A DNA stretch of 64,000 nt from RI-153 sp963721725. GTDB lineage: Bacteria; Chloroflexota; Anaerolineae; Caldilineales; Caldilineaceae. Position numbers and translations under genes: made by a program. Where the stretch lies: assembly GCA_963721725.1 (NCBI GenBank), contig CAVRLX010000026.1, forward strand, positions 11,468 through 75,467, written 5' to 3'. Within the stretch, counting starts at the first letter, position 1; each line of letters begins with the position of its first letter. The notes beneath the pieces are model-generated. The model ran no database searches and was not told where the DNA came from. It saw only the letters and a program-made list of their open reading frames with translations. Below, one piece after another: positions 26,312-36,817 of this stretch.

Positions 26312-28862
26312 ATGAATCCTCACTTTCCTTTTCAAAAACCCGAAATTATGAGTCCTGCTGGCTATTGGCCGCAGTTAAATGCAGCCATCGAGGCCGGCGC
26401 GGATGCTGTCTATTTTGGCCTGAAACACTTTACGGCCCGCGCCAAAGTTGGCTTCTCGCTGACCGAACTGCCCGATGTCATGCGTACGCTGCACAGCCGC
26501 GGTGTCAAAGGCTATGTCACTTTTAACACGTTGGTCTTTGACCACGAAATGGACGAAGCCGCCCGCACCCTGGCTGAAATCGCCGCGGCCGGGGCCGATT
26601 CTATCATTGTGCAGGATGTGGGCATTGCCCAACTTGCGCGGCGCATCGCGCCCGAACTCGACGTCCACGGCAGCACACAGATGAGCATCACTGGCGCAGA
26701 GGGCATCGCCTTGGCCCAGCAGTTCGGCGTGAGCCGGGTGGTGCTGGCACGCGAACTCTCGCTGGCCGAGATCCGCACCATCCGCGCTACCAGCAATTGC
26801 GAACTGGAGATGTTCGTTCACGGCGCGCTTTGTGTCTCCTATTCGGGCCAATGCTTTTCGTCCGAAGCCTGGGGCGGGCGCAGCGCCAACCGCGGCCAAT
26901 GCGCCCAAGCGTGTCGACTGCCCTACGAGATGATCGTTGACAACGTGCTCAAACCATTGGGCGACGCCCGCTATCTGCTCTCCCCTGGCGATCTCTACAC
27001 GCTGAACCAGATCCCCGAAATCGTGGAAATTGGCATTCACGCCCTCAAAATTGAAGGGCGCTACAAAGATGCCGATTACGTGGCGCTGACCACAGCAGCC
27101 TATCGCCAGGCCGTAGACGCCGCTTGGGCGGGGCAGCGCTTCCAGCCGGCGCCGCTGGACGAGATCCGGCTGGAGCAGGTCTATTCGCGCGGGCTGGGGC
27201 CGCATTTTGTCACCGGGACCAACCATCAGACTGTGGTGGAAGGGCGCGCGCCGCGCCATCGCGGTGTATTGGCGGGGCGCGTCGATCATGTGCAGGGCGA
27301 CCGGGTGACCATTGTGCCAGATCCCAAACTGGCGCCGGCCCCGCTCAAGCCCGGTGATGGCGTCGTCTTTGATGCGGCAAACTGGCGCAGCCCCGAAGCG
27401 CGCGAAGAGGGCGGGCGCATTTATCATGTCCACACACGGCGCGGCGGAAAGCTGGAATTGGAGTTTGGCAACAACGCCGTGGACTTTAGCCGTATCCGCC
27501 CTGGTGACCTGCTGTGGCGCACCCATGACCCTGAGTTGGATAAAGCCGTCAAGCCCTTCACAGAGGCCGCACAGCCGTTGCACAAGCAACCTGTGCGCGT
27601 GACAGTGCGGGCTGCTGTGGGCGCGCCGCTCCACACCGTGTGGACGCTGATTGAACATCCCCACATAAGCGCCACAGTGATATCGGAAGCCATGTTGACG
27701 GTGGCGCAACAGCGCGGCCTCGGCGAATCTACGCTGCGTGAACAGTTGGGCCGCCTGGGAACCACGCCCTATGCCCTGGCCGAACTCCACTGTGAGATTG
27801 ACGGGCAGCCCTTTGCGCCGGTTTCGCTGCTCAACGAAATGCGCCGTCAGGCCGCCGAGAAACTGGCCGATCTACAACGCCATCCCTTCACCCGCACCAT
27901 CAACGATCCCATACAGGCCGTGCAATCGTTGCAGGCTGATCTCCCCGGCTCGAATTCGCAACTCGCAACTCGCAATTCGCAATTCGCCATTTGCCATTTG
28001 CATCTGCTTGTACGCACGCCAGAGCAATTGGACGCTGCCATCAATCTGCGACCGGCCAGCATTACGCTGGACTATCTCGACCTCTACGGGCTGCGCCCGG
28101 CAGTGGAAGAGGTGACGGCGGCAGGGATCACGGCGCGGGTTGCCAGCCCGCGCATTCTGAAGCCAGGCGAAGAGCGCATGGTGAACTTTTTGCTGCGGCT
28201 CAATGTGCCGATTTTGGTACGGTCGGCGGGGCTATTACACACACTGCGCCAGGCCGAAACTCACCCGTCGCTGATTGGCGATTTCAGCCTCAACGCTGCC
28301 AACGCCATCGCCGCCCACACCTTTTTGCAACTGGGCGTGGAACGGCTCACCCCCACCCACGATCTCAACGGCGCACAGGTGGCAGATCTGGCGCGAGCTG
28401 TGGGGCCAGGCGCGGCTGGAAGTGGTGGCCTATCAACACCTGCCTGTTTTCCACACCGAGCATTGTGTCTTTTGCCGTTTCCTCTCCACAGGTACAAGCT
28501 ACAAAGATTGCGGCCATCCTTGTGAACAACACCGCGTTGCCCTGCGCGATGTCAACGGGCGCGAGCATCCGGTGATGGCGGACGTGGGCTGTCGTAACAC
28601 CGTTTTTGGGGCAGAGGCGCAAGAGGCCAGCGCCCATTTGGCCGCATGGCAGCGCGCGGGCATCGTGCATTATCGCCTGGAATTTGTGCATGAATCGGCG
28701 GCACAGGTGCAAGCCGTAACCGCTGCCTTTCACGAGGCCCTGACCCACAGCCACAACTTCCCGGCGCTGGCCGAGCAGTTGCGCCGTCTGGCTCCCCAGG
28801 GCAGCACCCAAGGCAGCCTCTTTGTGGCCGAGAATTATTTCGATCTGCCGCTGATGCAATAG
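26312..28862 (+). CDS. U32 family peptidase / RlhA-like RNA hydroxylase (frameshifted)
   Basis: About 850 residues after joining. The N-terminal U32 domain carries KPEIMSPAGYWPQLNAAIEAGADAVYFGL, DVHGSTQMSITG, ELEMFVHGALCVSYSGQCFSS and the Cys-rich NRGQCAQACRLPY that holds an iron-sulfur cluster. A DUF3656-like middle and a second U32-like part with HCVFCRFLSTGTSYKDCGHPC follow. This two-domain form matches RlhA, which hydroxylates C2501 of 23S rRNA in E. coli; that role is inferred. The frame breaks near 28395 (GCGCGAGCTGTGGGGCC), continuing as RELWGQARLEVVAYQHLPVFHTEHC. A run of seven heptamers is translated near residues 547-563. Confidence 0.85.
27952..28000. repeat. Seven tandem heptamers inside the U32 gene
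   Basis: GAATTCG, CAACTCG x2, CAATTCG x2, CCATTTG x2, read in frame as NSQLATRNSQFAICH. The period is exactly seven, while the frame is three, so the peptide does not repeat simply. Confidence 0.85.
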
Positions 28863-28871
28863 GCGTTCTTC

Positions 28872-29541
28872 ATGCACAACCTCCCCAATATTGTCATCAT
28901 CGGCCTGTCAGGTCATGCCAACGTGGTTGTGGATATTGTCGAGCGCGGCGGGGAAATACCGAATTGCCGGTCTGATTGCGGCAACTCCGGGAACGCAAAC
29001 AGCTTTTGGCTATCCCATCTTGGGCATGGATGAAATGTTGCCCGCCCTCGTTGATCACTATGATCTTGTGGGGGGGCTGATTGCGATTGGTGATAACTGG
29101 CGGCGACATTGGGTGGCGGAGAAGATCGGGGCGTTGCTGCCGGGCTTTGCGTTTGTGAATGCTGTGCATCCATCGGCGCAGATTGCGCGTGGTGTAACAA
29201 TGGGGGGTGGCAGCGTGGTGATGGCTGGGGCGGTGATCAACAGCGATAGCAGGATTGGCGATTTTTGCATCGTCAACACCAAAGCCTCGCTGGATCACGA
29301 CAGCGTGATGCAAGATTTCTCTAGCCTTGCCCCCAACGCCACCATCGGCGGCAGCGTCCACATTGGCGCGTTTAGCGCGGTCTCGCTGGGCGCCAATGTC
29401 ATCCACGGGCGCAGCATCGGCCAACATACGGTGATCGGTGCGGGCGCGCTTGTGCTACAAGACGTGCCAGATTTCTGTGTTGCCTATGGGGTTCCAGCCC
29501 AGATCATACGGGCGAGGGAGGCGGGTGAAAGGTATTTATAG
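28872..29541 (+). CDS. NeuD/PglD-type sugar O-/N-acyltransferase (frameshifted)
   Basis: ~222 residues after correction. The N-terminus VIIGLSGHANVVVDIVERGG is the NAD-like substrate-binding part of the NeuD/PglD family. A one-base gain in GGCGGGGAAA (near 28955) breaks the frame, which continues as KYRIAGLIA. The C-terminal part is a left-handed beta-helix of hexapeptide repeats (AQIARGVTMGGGSVVMAGAVINSDSRIGDFCIVNTKASLDHDSVM), and the His in LDHD fits the catalytic base. It likely acetylates a nucleotide-activated sugar for surface glycans. It starts ten bases after the U32 stop and may be cotranscribed. Confidence 0.8.
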
Positions 29542-29563
29542 CGTGAAGATCCGTCTTGCGGTG

Positions 29564-29616
29564 AATCGTTACAAACCAGCCCGCTCGTCTCATGAGCGGG
29601 CTGGTTTGTAACGATT
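29564..29616. terminator. 23-bp perfect hairpin between convergent genes
   Basis: 29564-29586 and 29594-29616 are exact inverted complements with a 7-nt loop. The core is ACAAACCAGCCCGCTC. It should terminate both the NeuD-like gene (+) and the lipoprotein gene (-). Confidence 0.8.
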
Positions 29617-29630
29617 TTGACTAAGCGTCT

Positions 29631-30476
29631 TTATTCCAACGGACTCAGCCAGCGTATGGAATTATTGCCATCGGCAGCCCAGCCCTGGGTCTGCCCATCG
29701 TCTGAGCGGATCTGGAACCAGATAAAGCCATTGACCGATTGTGGTCCGGCCAACACGGTAAACTCCGCGCCGCTGTTAACGCGTGTTACCAACTGGGCGT
29801 TGGTCCCCGGCGTCGTGCGAAGCGAGAGCTGCCCGTTGTTGTCCATAGTCACTCGCACCCGATCCCCCACACGCGGCGCCCGGTTGACAGGCTGCGTCGC
29901 TACCACACCCGTTGTGGCCGCCGGACTGAGCCACTCGTCGCCGCCATCCCCCTGCACTGCCCACCCCACATTGCCTTTCCCATCGTCTATCCGCCACCAA
30001 ATATAGCCCTCACCTGCCGTTGGCCCTTCCAGCACATCGACGACTAGACCGCTGCCCAGCCGTGTGATCAACTGGGCGTTGGTATTGGCCGTCTGGCGCA
30101 GGTTTAGCCCGCCGGGGGCGCTGACGCGCGCCTTTGTGCCCACGGTTAGCGTGCCACCCTGCACCGGGACCGGCGTGTCGGTGGGAAGTAATTCGGGCGT
30201 GGGTTCGGGGGTGGGTTCAATCACAATCGCCGGGGTATCCGTGGGAAGCGGGGCGCTGACGATGGCTGCTGGCTGGGTAGATTCGCTCACCACAGGCGGC
30301 GGGGTTGGTGTGGGGCGAGGCTGGAAGCTGCCACAGGCCAACACCGGCACGAGCCAGATCAGTGAAAAAGCCAGCAGTCCACCAAGCAGTCGGCGGCTGG
30401 GAGGCGGGGGAGAATCGTTTTGTAGCAACGGCGCACACAGATTGGTGCGCCGTTGCCAATGACTATAATTTGGCAT
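29631..30476 (-). CDS. Lipoprotein with two SH3b domains
   Basis: 281 residues from the ATG at 30476. A ~30-residue polar leader is followed by a hydrophobic helix with lipobox-like ending LAFSLIWLVPVLAC. A Thr/Pro linker with PTDTP motifs comes next (PTPTPPPVV, PTPEPTPELLPTDTPVPV). Two SH3b repeats start at GTKARVSAPGGLNLRQTANTNAQLI and GDRVRVTMDNNGQLSLRTTPGTNAQLV, each ending in a W-rich strand (YIWWRIDD, FIWFQIRSDD). Each is about 65 residues. It should sit on the outer face of the membrane and bind the wall. The long n-region is unusual for a lipoprotein. Confidence 0.75.
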   Translation of the reverse strand: MPNYSHWQRRTNLCAPLLQNDSPPPPSRRLLGGLLAFSLIWLVPVLACGSFQPRPTPTPPPVVSESTQPAAIVSAPLPTDTPAIVIEPTPEPTPELLPTDTPVPVQGGTLTVGTKARVSAPGGLNLRQTANTNAQLITRLGSGLVVDVLEGPTAGEGYIWWRIDDGKGNVGWAVQGDGGDEWLSPAATTGVVATQPVNRAPRVGDRVRVTMDNNGQLSLRTTPGTNAQLVTRVNSGAEFTVLAGPQSVNGFIWFQIRSDDGQTQGWAADGNNSIRWLSPLE

Positions 30477-30526
30477 GGGCAAAATAAAGATAGACTCCTG
30501 GTAAACTGCGATGACCACGGGCAACC

Positions 30527-32122
30527 CTACAAACTCACCGCTTTCACCCAGCTAATATCGACGACACTGGCAAGCTCGCGCTCAATTGCGGCTGGGATCG
30601 CTTCATCAGTGCCCAACACCATAATCGATTCGCCACGCGGGGCGCGCCGCCCCACATGCATAAAGCTGATGTTCACATCTGACTGGCCCAATAATGTGCC
30701 CACGCGCCCGATAATGCCAGGGCGATCTCGGTGCGAGGTAAGTAACAAAAAGCCCTCGGCGGGGAACTCCACCCACATTTCATCAATCGCCACCAAGGTG
30801 GGGATGCCATGCAACATCGCCCCGCGCACCGTCATCTCTTCGCCACGACAAGTTACGCTCACGGTGAGCAATTCTTCGTAGCGCTCATGATGATGGTGCG
30901 ATTTGCGCTCCATAATTTCAATGCTTCGACGTTCGGCCAGCAAGCGGGCGTTGACTAGATTGACGCGGTCTTCCACAATGCCTGATAGTGTACCCTTGAC
31001 CGCCGCCGCTACAATGTAATCCAGGTTGTACTCTGCCACTGAGCCGTGTGCCGTCACCTCCAGGCGGTCGATGCCCTGGGTGTTAAGTTGACGCAAAAAC
31101 CGCCCCATGCGTTCGGCCAAATCAATGTAGGGGATCAAAAAATCCAGTGCTTTGGGGGGCAGAATCGGGGCGTTGACGGCATAGCGGGCCGGGCGACCTT
31201 CGAGCACGTCAATGACCTGCAGCGCAACATCGACGGCCACCTTTTCCTGGGCCTCCACGGTGCTGCCGCCCAGATGCGGGGTCAACACCACTTGGGATAA
31301 CGCGCGCAGCGGGCTATCGGCGGCCAGCGGCTCGTCTTCAAAGACATCCAGCGCCGCGCCCGCTACATGGCCGCTTTTGACTGCCTCGGCCAGGGCATTC
31401 TCGTCGATGACACCGCCGCGCGCCACGTTGAGAATGCGCACCCCGGGCTTCATTTTGTGGAACTGCTCAGTGCTGATCAGATGGCGGGTGGCGTCAGTCA
31501 GCGGCACATGAAAGGTGATAAAATCGGCCCCAGCCAGCAAGCTATCCAGATCGGTGAGGGTGACACCGCGCTGCGCTGCATATTCGGCGGTGACATAGGG
31601 ATCATAGGCCAGCACAGACATGCCCAGCCCTTTGGCCCGCTCCACAACCTCTTGGGCCACACGGCCCAAGCCCACCGTGCCCAGCACTTTATCGCGGATC
31701 TCGACACCCATAAACTGGCTGCGCTTCCACTGTCCGCCGCGCACATGGGCATCGGCCTGGGGAATGTTGCGCGCCATCGCCATCAGCATGGCAATCGTAT
31801 GCTCGGCTGCCGCCACCACGTTGCCTGTCGGCGCATTGACCACGATCACCCCGGCGTGTGTGGCGGCGCTGAGATCGATATTATCCACACCCACGCCCGC
31901 CCGCGCCACCACTTGCAGATTCTTGCCCGCCTGCAACACATCAGCGGTGACCTGGGTGCTGCTGCGCACAAGCAGGGCCTGATAGTGCGGGATCTCTTCG
32001 ATTAACTGGGTTGGGGTCAAATTGGTTTTGATGACAACTTCGAGATTATTCGCCGCATAGAGTGGGGCCAGCCCACTCTCCGAAAGCTCATCGCTGACTA
32101 AAACACGTTGTACCTCTGCCAT
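30527..32122 (-). CDS. serA: D-3-phosphoglycerate dehydrogenase
   Basis: 531 residues, the long form of SerA, first step of serine synthesis (3-phosphoglycerate to 3-phosphohydroxypyruvate). The catalytic domain has LLVRSSTQVTADVL and ARAGVGVDNIDL. The NAD site is GTVGLGRVAQEV, and catalytic Arg/Glu/His lie in NVARGGVIDE and LTPHLGGST. An intervening ASB domain (YNLDYIVAAAVKGTLSG) and a C-terminal ACT domain (RPGIIGRVGTLLGQSDVNISFMHVGR) follow, the latter usually binding serine for feedback. It starts two bases after the argS stop, so the pair is translationally coupled. A His-rich stretch (KSHHHHER) lies before the ASB end. Confidence 0.95.
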   Translation of the reverse strand: MAEVQRVLVSDELSESGLAPLYAANNLEVVIKTNLTPTQLIEEIPHYQALLVRSSTQVTADVLQAGKNLQVVARAGVGVDNIDLSAATHAGVIVVNAPTGNVVAAAEHTIAMLMAMARNIPQADAHVRGGQWKRSQFMGVEIRDKVLGTVGLGRVAQEVVERAKGLGMSVLAYDPYVTAEYAAQRGVTLTDLDSLLAGADFITFHVPLTDATRHLISTEQFHKMKPGVRILNVARGGVIDENALAEAVKSGHVAGAALDVFEDEPLAADSPLRALSQVVLTPHLGGSTVEAQEKVAVDVALQVIDVLEGRPARYAVNAPILPPKALDFLIPYIDLAERMGRFLRQLNTQGIDRLEVTAHGSVAEYNLDYIVAAAVKGTLSGIVEDRVNLVNARLLAERRSIEIMERKSHHHHERYEELLTVSVTCRGEEMTVRGAMLHGIPTLVAIDEMWVEFPAEGFLLLTSHRDRPGIIGRVGTLLGQSDVNISFMHVGRRAPRGESIMVLGTDEAIPAAIERELASVVDISWVKAVSL

Positions 32123-32124
32123 AA

Positions 32125-33828
32125 TTACATGCTTTCCGGGGCGCTCATGCCCATTAAATTCAGAACCCGTGCCAGCACACCCCGCGCTGCCAGCGAAAGC
32201 AGCAGCCGAGCGCGGCTCAGGTCCGGTTGGCCGGGATCGACCACATAGCAATCCCGATAAAATGCATTAAAAACCCGTGCCAGTTCCATGGCGTAATGGG
32301 TCAAGTTGTGCGGTGAAAGTTTCTCCACCGCCATATCGATCTGCTCTTCCAGTTCTAGCATTTTGCGGATCAAGTCTAGCTCCGACGGATGCAGCAGGCG
32401 CGTCAGCAGATCCGTATCCGACGTGGCTGCTATTTCAGCAATATCGAAGCCTTCCGCCGTTGCCTTTTCCAAAATCGAGCAGATGCGGGCATGGCTATAT
32501 TGAACGTAGTAGACTGGGTTGTCGTTGCTCTCGGCCACGGCCAGATCAAGATCGAAATCCACACTGCTTTCGGGGCTGCGCGTAAGCAACATAAAGCGCA
32601 CAGCGTCGGGGCCGACCTCTTCCACCACTTCGCGCAGGGTCAAAAATTCGCCCGACCGCTTGCTCATCTTCACTTCCTGGCCGTTGCGCATAAGTTTGAC
32701 CAAGTTGTAGAGCAGCAGCGTCAACCGCTCTGTATCGATGCCCAGCGCCGCCACCACCGCGCCCATACGTGGCACATGGCCCTGATGATCCACAGCCAGC
32801 ACGTTGATCACACGGTCGAAATTGCGGCGCATGAATTTGTCATAATGATAAGCGATGTCGCTGGCAAAATAGGTGGGCACGCCATTGGAGCGGATCACAA
32901 CTTCATCTTTGTCGTTTTTTGGATAGTTACTGGATAAAAACCAGTGCGCGCCGTCGCGCTCGCCAATGTCACCTTTGGCGGAAAGCATCGACAGCACTTC
33001 CTCAACCAGCCCCTCGTCGTAAAGGCTCTGCTCGCTGAACCAGCGGTCAAACTCCACGCCCAGCAACCCCAACTCATCTTTCAGATCCGCCAGCACAATC
33101 TCGCGCCCCAGTGGCTTAAGGGCAGCAATGGCTTCGGCGTGGGATAGTCCCACCAATTCATCGCCCACCTGCGCGCTGATTCGCTGGGCGTATTCGAGCA
33201 TGTAGTCGCCGGGATAGCCGCCCGCAGGCAATTCAACCTCTTTTCCGTGTACCTGGAGATAGCGAGCCAGCAACGACTCGGCAAAGAGTTGAAACTGATT
33301 GCCAGCATCGTTGACATAAAATTCGCGCTGCACATTATACCCCGCAGCCTCCAACACGTTGGCGAGCACATCGCCCAACACAGCGTTACGCGTGCCGCCA
33401 AAGTGGATCGGCCCCGTGGGATTGGCGCTGACAAACTCCACCTGCCAGTGCTGACCCTGGCCGCGGCTGATGTTGCCGAAGTTTTCGCCAGCGGCCACAA
33501 TGGCGGCTACCTGCCCTTGCAGCCACGCCTCGGACAGGCGCAGATTGATGAAGCCCGGCCCGGCCAACTCGACGGCGCTAACTAGGCCATCGGTGGGAAT
33601 GTTGCGCACAATTGCCTCGGCAATCTGGCGCGGATTGGCCTTGCCGCCCGTCTCCTTTTTCACCGCCGCCGCCACCACCATCGCCACATTGCTGCTGAAA
33701 TCGCCATGTTCCGGGCGGCTGGGGCGCGAAATATCGGGCGTGGGTATCTCAATGGCAGGCAGTTCGCCCGCAGCGGCGGCTGCCGCGACGGCCTCTGCCA
33801 GGATAGTCTTAAGTTGGTCACGTACCAT
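32125..33828 (-). CDS. argS: Arginyl-tRNA synthetase
   Basis: 567 residues of a class I aminoacyl-tRNA synthetase. The ATP site shows FVSANPTGPIHFGGTRNAVLGD (HIGH equivalent HFGG) and KMSKRSG (KMSKS loop). The N-terminal additional domain (about residues 1-100) has RPEHGDFSSNVAM, and the C-terminal anticodon-binding helices hold ALPHN-like SPHNLTHYAMELARVFNAFYRDC. I start at ATG 33828 (MVRDQLKTI) because GTAGGA sits at proper distance; an ATG six bases earlier is almost on top of that site. It is upstream of serA in one operon. Confidence 0.95.
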   Translation of the reverse strand: MVRDQLKTILAEAVAAAAAAGELPAIEIPTPDISRPSRPEHGDFSSNVAMVVAAAVKKETGGKANPRQIAEAIVRNIPTDGLVSAVELAGPGFINLRLSEAWLQGQVAAIVAAGENFGNISRGQGQHWQVEFVSANPTGPIHFGGTRNAVLGDVLANVLEAAGYNVQREFYVNDAGNQFQLFAESLLARYLQVHGKEVELPAGGYPGDYMLEYAQRISAQVGDELVGLSHAEAIAALKPLGREIVLADLKDELGLLGVEFDRWFSEQSLYDEGLVEEVLSMLSAKGDIGERDGAHWFLSSNYPKNDKDEVVIRSNGVPTYFASDIAYHYDKFMRRNFDRVINVLAVDHQGHVPRMGAVVAALGIDTERLTLLLYNLVKLMRNGQEVKMSKRSGEFLTLREVVEEVGPDAVRFMLLTRSPESSVDFDLDLAVAESNDNPVYYVQYSHARICSILEKATAEGFDIAEIAATSDTDLLTRLLHPSELDLIRKMLELEEQIDMAVEKLSPHNLTHYAMELARVFNAFYRDCYVVDPGQPDLSRARLLLSLAARGVLARVLNLMGMSAPESM

Positions 33829-33869
33829 AGTCATTCCTACAATTCTGGTGCAAACGCTGATGATATTCA

Positions 33870-33938
33870 ACGCAAAGAAGCAAAGATAGGAAGAGACAAA
33901 GCGACTTTTGCACCTTTGCCTCTGGGCAACTTTGCGTT
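33870..33938. repeat. CGCAAAG-rich hairpin between polA and argS
   Basis: AACGCAAAG (33870-33878) pairs with CTTTGCGTT (33930-33938), and AAGCAAAG, GACAAAG and CTTTTGC, CTTTGCC units fill the arms with a period of about eight. It resembles the heptamer hairpins in design. Confidence 0.5.
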
Positions 33939-33946
33939 AAAAATTC

Positions 33947-36754
33947 CTATACGGCTTCCATGTCATACCAATTCGGCCCGGCTTCCACGTCCACTTTGAG
34001 CGGAACCTGGAGCGTATAGGCGGTTTCCATCTCTGCGCAGACAACCTCAACCGTGCGCTCTAGCTCTTCAATCGGCGCTTCCAGCACCAATTCGTCGTGA
34101 ACCTGAAGCAACATACGCGCCCGTAGCCCTTCGTCCTCTAAACGCCGATGCAGCCGAATCATCGCAATTTTGATAATGTCGGCGGCCGTGCCCTGAATGG
34201 GCGCGTTAATGGCAGCCCGTTCCAGCCCCTGGCGCTGTGTATAGGGCATGCGTGCGCCGCTGCTCAGTTCCGGGAAGGGCCGTTTGCGCCCCAACAGCGT
34301 CTCGACGTAGCCCTTCTCTTTGACGAAGACAAGCGTATCGGTGATGTACTTTTGCACGCCAGGATAGGTGGCAAAATATTGATCGAGAAACTTTTGCGCC
34401 TCTGCCGGGTTCATTGCGGTGCGGCTGCTCAGGCCATAAGCGCTGACGCCGTAGATGGTGGCAAAGTTGATCATCTTGGCAAGGCTGCGTTGGTCACGGT
34501 TGACTTTATCCAACTCTACGCCAAAGAGCCGCGACGCCGTGGCCGTATGAATGTCCAGCCCCTGGCGAAATGCCTCGAGCAGCCCCGGCTCGCCTGTCAC
34601 ATGGGCCAGGATGCGTAACTCCACTTGGCTGTAGTCGGCGGCGACGATCACCCACCCCGGCGGGGCCACAAAGCCCTTGCGGATCTCGCGGCCAATTTCC
34701 GTGCGGATGGGGATATTTTGCAGGTTGGGATCGCTGCTGCTCATGCGCCCGGTGGATGCTCCCGTCTGGTTGAAACTGGTGTGAATGCGCCCGGTCTGCG
34801 GATGGACCATCACTGGCAGGGCGTCCACATAGGTGCCGCGCAGCTTTTCCAATTGGCGCTGTTCAAAGATCAGGCTGATCACAGCCCGCTGGTTTTTGCT
34901 CAGGTCAGACGATTCCGCCGCCAGCTTTTCCAGTTCGCTAAAAGCGGTGCTGTAAAAGCCGCTTTGTGTCTTTTTCAGCCCTTTGGTGGGAAAGTCCATT
35001 TCATTGAAAAGCACATCGCTTAACTGCTGCGTGCTGCGTAGATTAAATTCATGGCCCACAAGGGCAAACAATTCACGCTCAATCTGCCCCAAGCGCTCGC
35101 CCAGATTTTCGGACATTTGCCCCAAAAAGTCTGTATCGACGAGAATCCCGGCCATCTCCATATCGGCCAGCACAGGGACCAGCGGCAACTCCAGCGTTTC
35201 GTAAAGTGTCCACATGCCCGCTTCTTCCAGGCGCGGTTTGAGCAACGCAAAAAGATGCAACGTCACGTCTACATCGGCCCCACAATAGGCCACCACGCGC
35301 TCGATCTCCACTTCGTCAATTGTGATCTGCTTGCGCCCGCTGCCGATCAGCGCGCTAATTTCCGTCATCTGCCAGTTGAGTTCACGGTCGGCGCTGCTTT
35401 TTAGATCCAACGAGCGGCTGGCCGGATCAAGCAGCCAGGCCATGGTCATGGTGTCGTGTAGCGGACCGGCCACCGTTAGCCCGTGCCGTTCACAGACCAT
35501 GAGATCATATTTGATGTTGTGGGCAACTTTGGGCAAGCTGGCATCGGCAAAAAAGGGCTGCAACGCTGTTTTCACGTCGTCCCGATCAAGCTGTTCCCCG
35601 GCGCTGTGATGCACGGGAATATAGGCCGCGCCGCCTTTGTCCCAGCCCACGCCCAGCCCCACCAACGCCGCACGTGTGGGATCTTTGGACGTGGTTTCAA
35701 CATCAAAGGCCAACAGGGTGGTGCCTTCCAGCGCTTTGACGACCTTGTCCAGATCGGCGCGCGTTTGCACACACAGATAGGGGTGTGATTCCACCGTGGG
35801 AGGGGCAACACTCTCTTCGGCAAAGAGCGCTAATTGACCGTCGGCACTATCGCTGGCACTGTTGCTGGGACCATCAGTAACCGCTTCGGAGAGGTTCAAC
35901 TCGCGCAGAAAGCTGCGGAACTCTAGCTCCTCAAACAGTCGCCGAATGCGATCCGGATCATAGCCGGCAAAGCGGAAGCGCCCTGCATCAAAAGGAATAT
36001 CCAGATCGGTGACGATCTCGACCAACTTGCGATTGCGCCGCACTTGGGCTTCGGCCTCGCGCAAATTCTGCTGGGCTTTGGGACCGCGGATCTCGTCCAC
36101 ATGGGCGTAGAGATTGTCCAGGGTAGTGTATTCATGCAAATATTTGATGGCCGTCTTTTCGCCCACGCCCATGACGCCGGGGATATTGTCCGACGTGTCG
36201 CCTACCAGCGCTTTCATGTCAATAAACTGGGCTGCGGTCAGCGCGTCGTAGCGTTCGGCCACCTCGGCAGGGCCATAAAGATCCGTGCTGGGATTCGGCC
36301 CGCCACGCGTATAGAGGATCTTGACACGCTCGCTCACCAATTGAAACATATCACGGTCCCCGGTGAGGATCAGCACATCGACGCCTTCGGCGGCGGCTTT
36401 GCAAGCCAGCGTCCCCAGCACATCGTCGGCCTCATAGCCGGGCATGGTGATTACAGGGACGTTGAAGGCGTCTAGCACATCTTGAATGCGCGTAATCTGG
36501 CTGCGTAGATCGTCGGGCATCTGATCTCGCGTCGCTTTATAATCGGGGAAATCAGCATGTCGCCAGGTTTCGCCTTTGTCAAAGGCTACGACTACATACT
36601 CTGGCTCATGGTCGCGCAACAAGCTGAGCAGCTTGCGCGTGAAGCCAAAGACCGCTGTCGTCAGTTCCCCGGTGCGCGTCATCAGCGGCGTTTTCACGCC
36701 AAAATAGGCCCGATATGCCTGTGAGTGTCCATCGACGAGCAGCAAAGTTGGCAT
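33947..36754 (-). CDS. polA: DNA polymerase I
   Basis: 935 residues, full-length Pol I. Residues ~1-290 are the 5'-3' exonuclease (DGHSQAYRAYF, YEADDVLGTLA, LTGDRDMFQLV). Residues ~320-500 form a 3'-5' exonuclease with ExoI LLAFDVETTSKDP and HNIKYDLMV, so proofreading is probably active. The polymerase domain has motif A VAADYSQVELRILAHV, the O helix RSLAKMINFATIYGVSAYGL and motif C LLQVHDELVLEA. It works in lagging-strand processing and repair. A small conserved-looking gene lies 63 bp upstream on the same strand. Confidence 0.97.
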   Translation of the reverse strand: MPTLLLVDGHSQAYRAYFGVKTPLMTRTGELTTAVFGFTRKLLSLLRDHEPEYVVVAFDKGETWRHADFPDYKATRDQMPDDLRSQITRIQDVLDAFNVPVITMPGYEADDVLGTLACKAAAEGVDVLILTGDRDMFQLVSERVKILYTRGGPNPSTDLYGPAEVAERYDALTAAQFIDMKALVGDTSDNIPGVMGVGEKTAIKYLHEYTTLDNLYAHVDEIRGPKAQQNLREAEAQVRRNRKLVEIVTDLDIPFDAGRFRFAGYDPDRIRRLFEELEFRSFLRELNLSEAVTDGPSNSASDSADGQLALFAEESVAPPTVESHPYLCVQTRADLDKVVKALEGTTLLAFDVETTSKDPTRAALVGLGVGWDKGGAAYIPVHHSAGEQLDRDDVKTALQPFFADASLPKVAHNIKYDLMVCERHGLTVAGPLHDTMTMAWLLDPASRSLDLKSSADRELNWQMTEISALIGSGRKQITIDEVEIERVVAYCGADVDVTLHLFALLKPRLEEAGMWTLYETLELPLVPVLADMEMAGILVDTDFLGQMSENLGERLGQIERELFALVGHEFNLRSTQQLSDVLFNEMDFPTKGLKKTQSGFYSTAFSELEKLAAESSDLSKNQRAVISLIFEQRQLEKLRGTYVDALPVMVHPQTGRIHTSFNQTGASTGRMSSSDPNLQNIPIRTEIGREIRKGFVAPPGWVIVAADYSQVELRILAHVTGEPGLLEAFRQGLDIHTATASRLFGVELDKVNRDQRSLAKMINFATIYGVSAYGLSSRTAMNPAEAQKFLDQYFATYPGVQKYITDTLVFVKEKGYVETLLGRKRPFPELSSGARMPYTQRQGLERAAINAPIQGTAADIIKIAMIRLHRRLEDEGLRARMLLQVHDELVLEAPIEELERTVEVVCAEMETAYTLQVPLKVDVEAGPNWYDMEAV

Positions 36755-36817
36755 GAGAAATGCTCTCTAGAAATAGAGGGATAGTGGAGAGGAACGAGAG
36801 AATATCTGAAATTTCCA

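Noticed and set aside
27952..28000. Tandem repeats as a CRISPR array
   Set aside because: Units are 7 bp without spacers and lie inside a coding gene. No cas gene is in the window.
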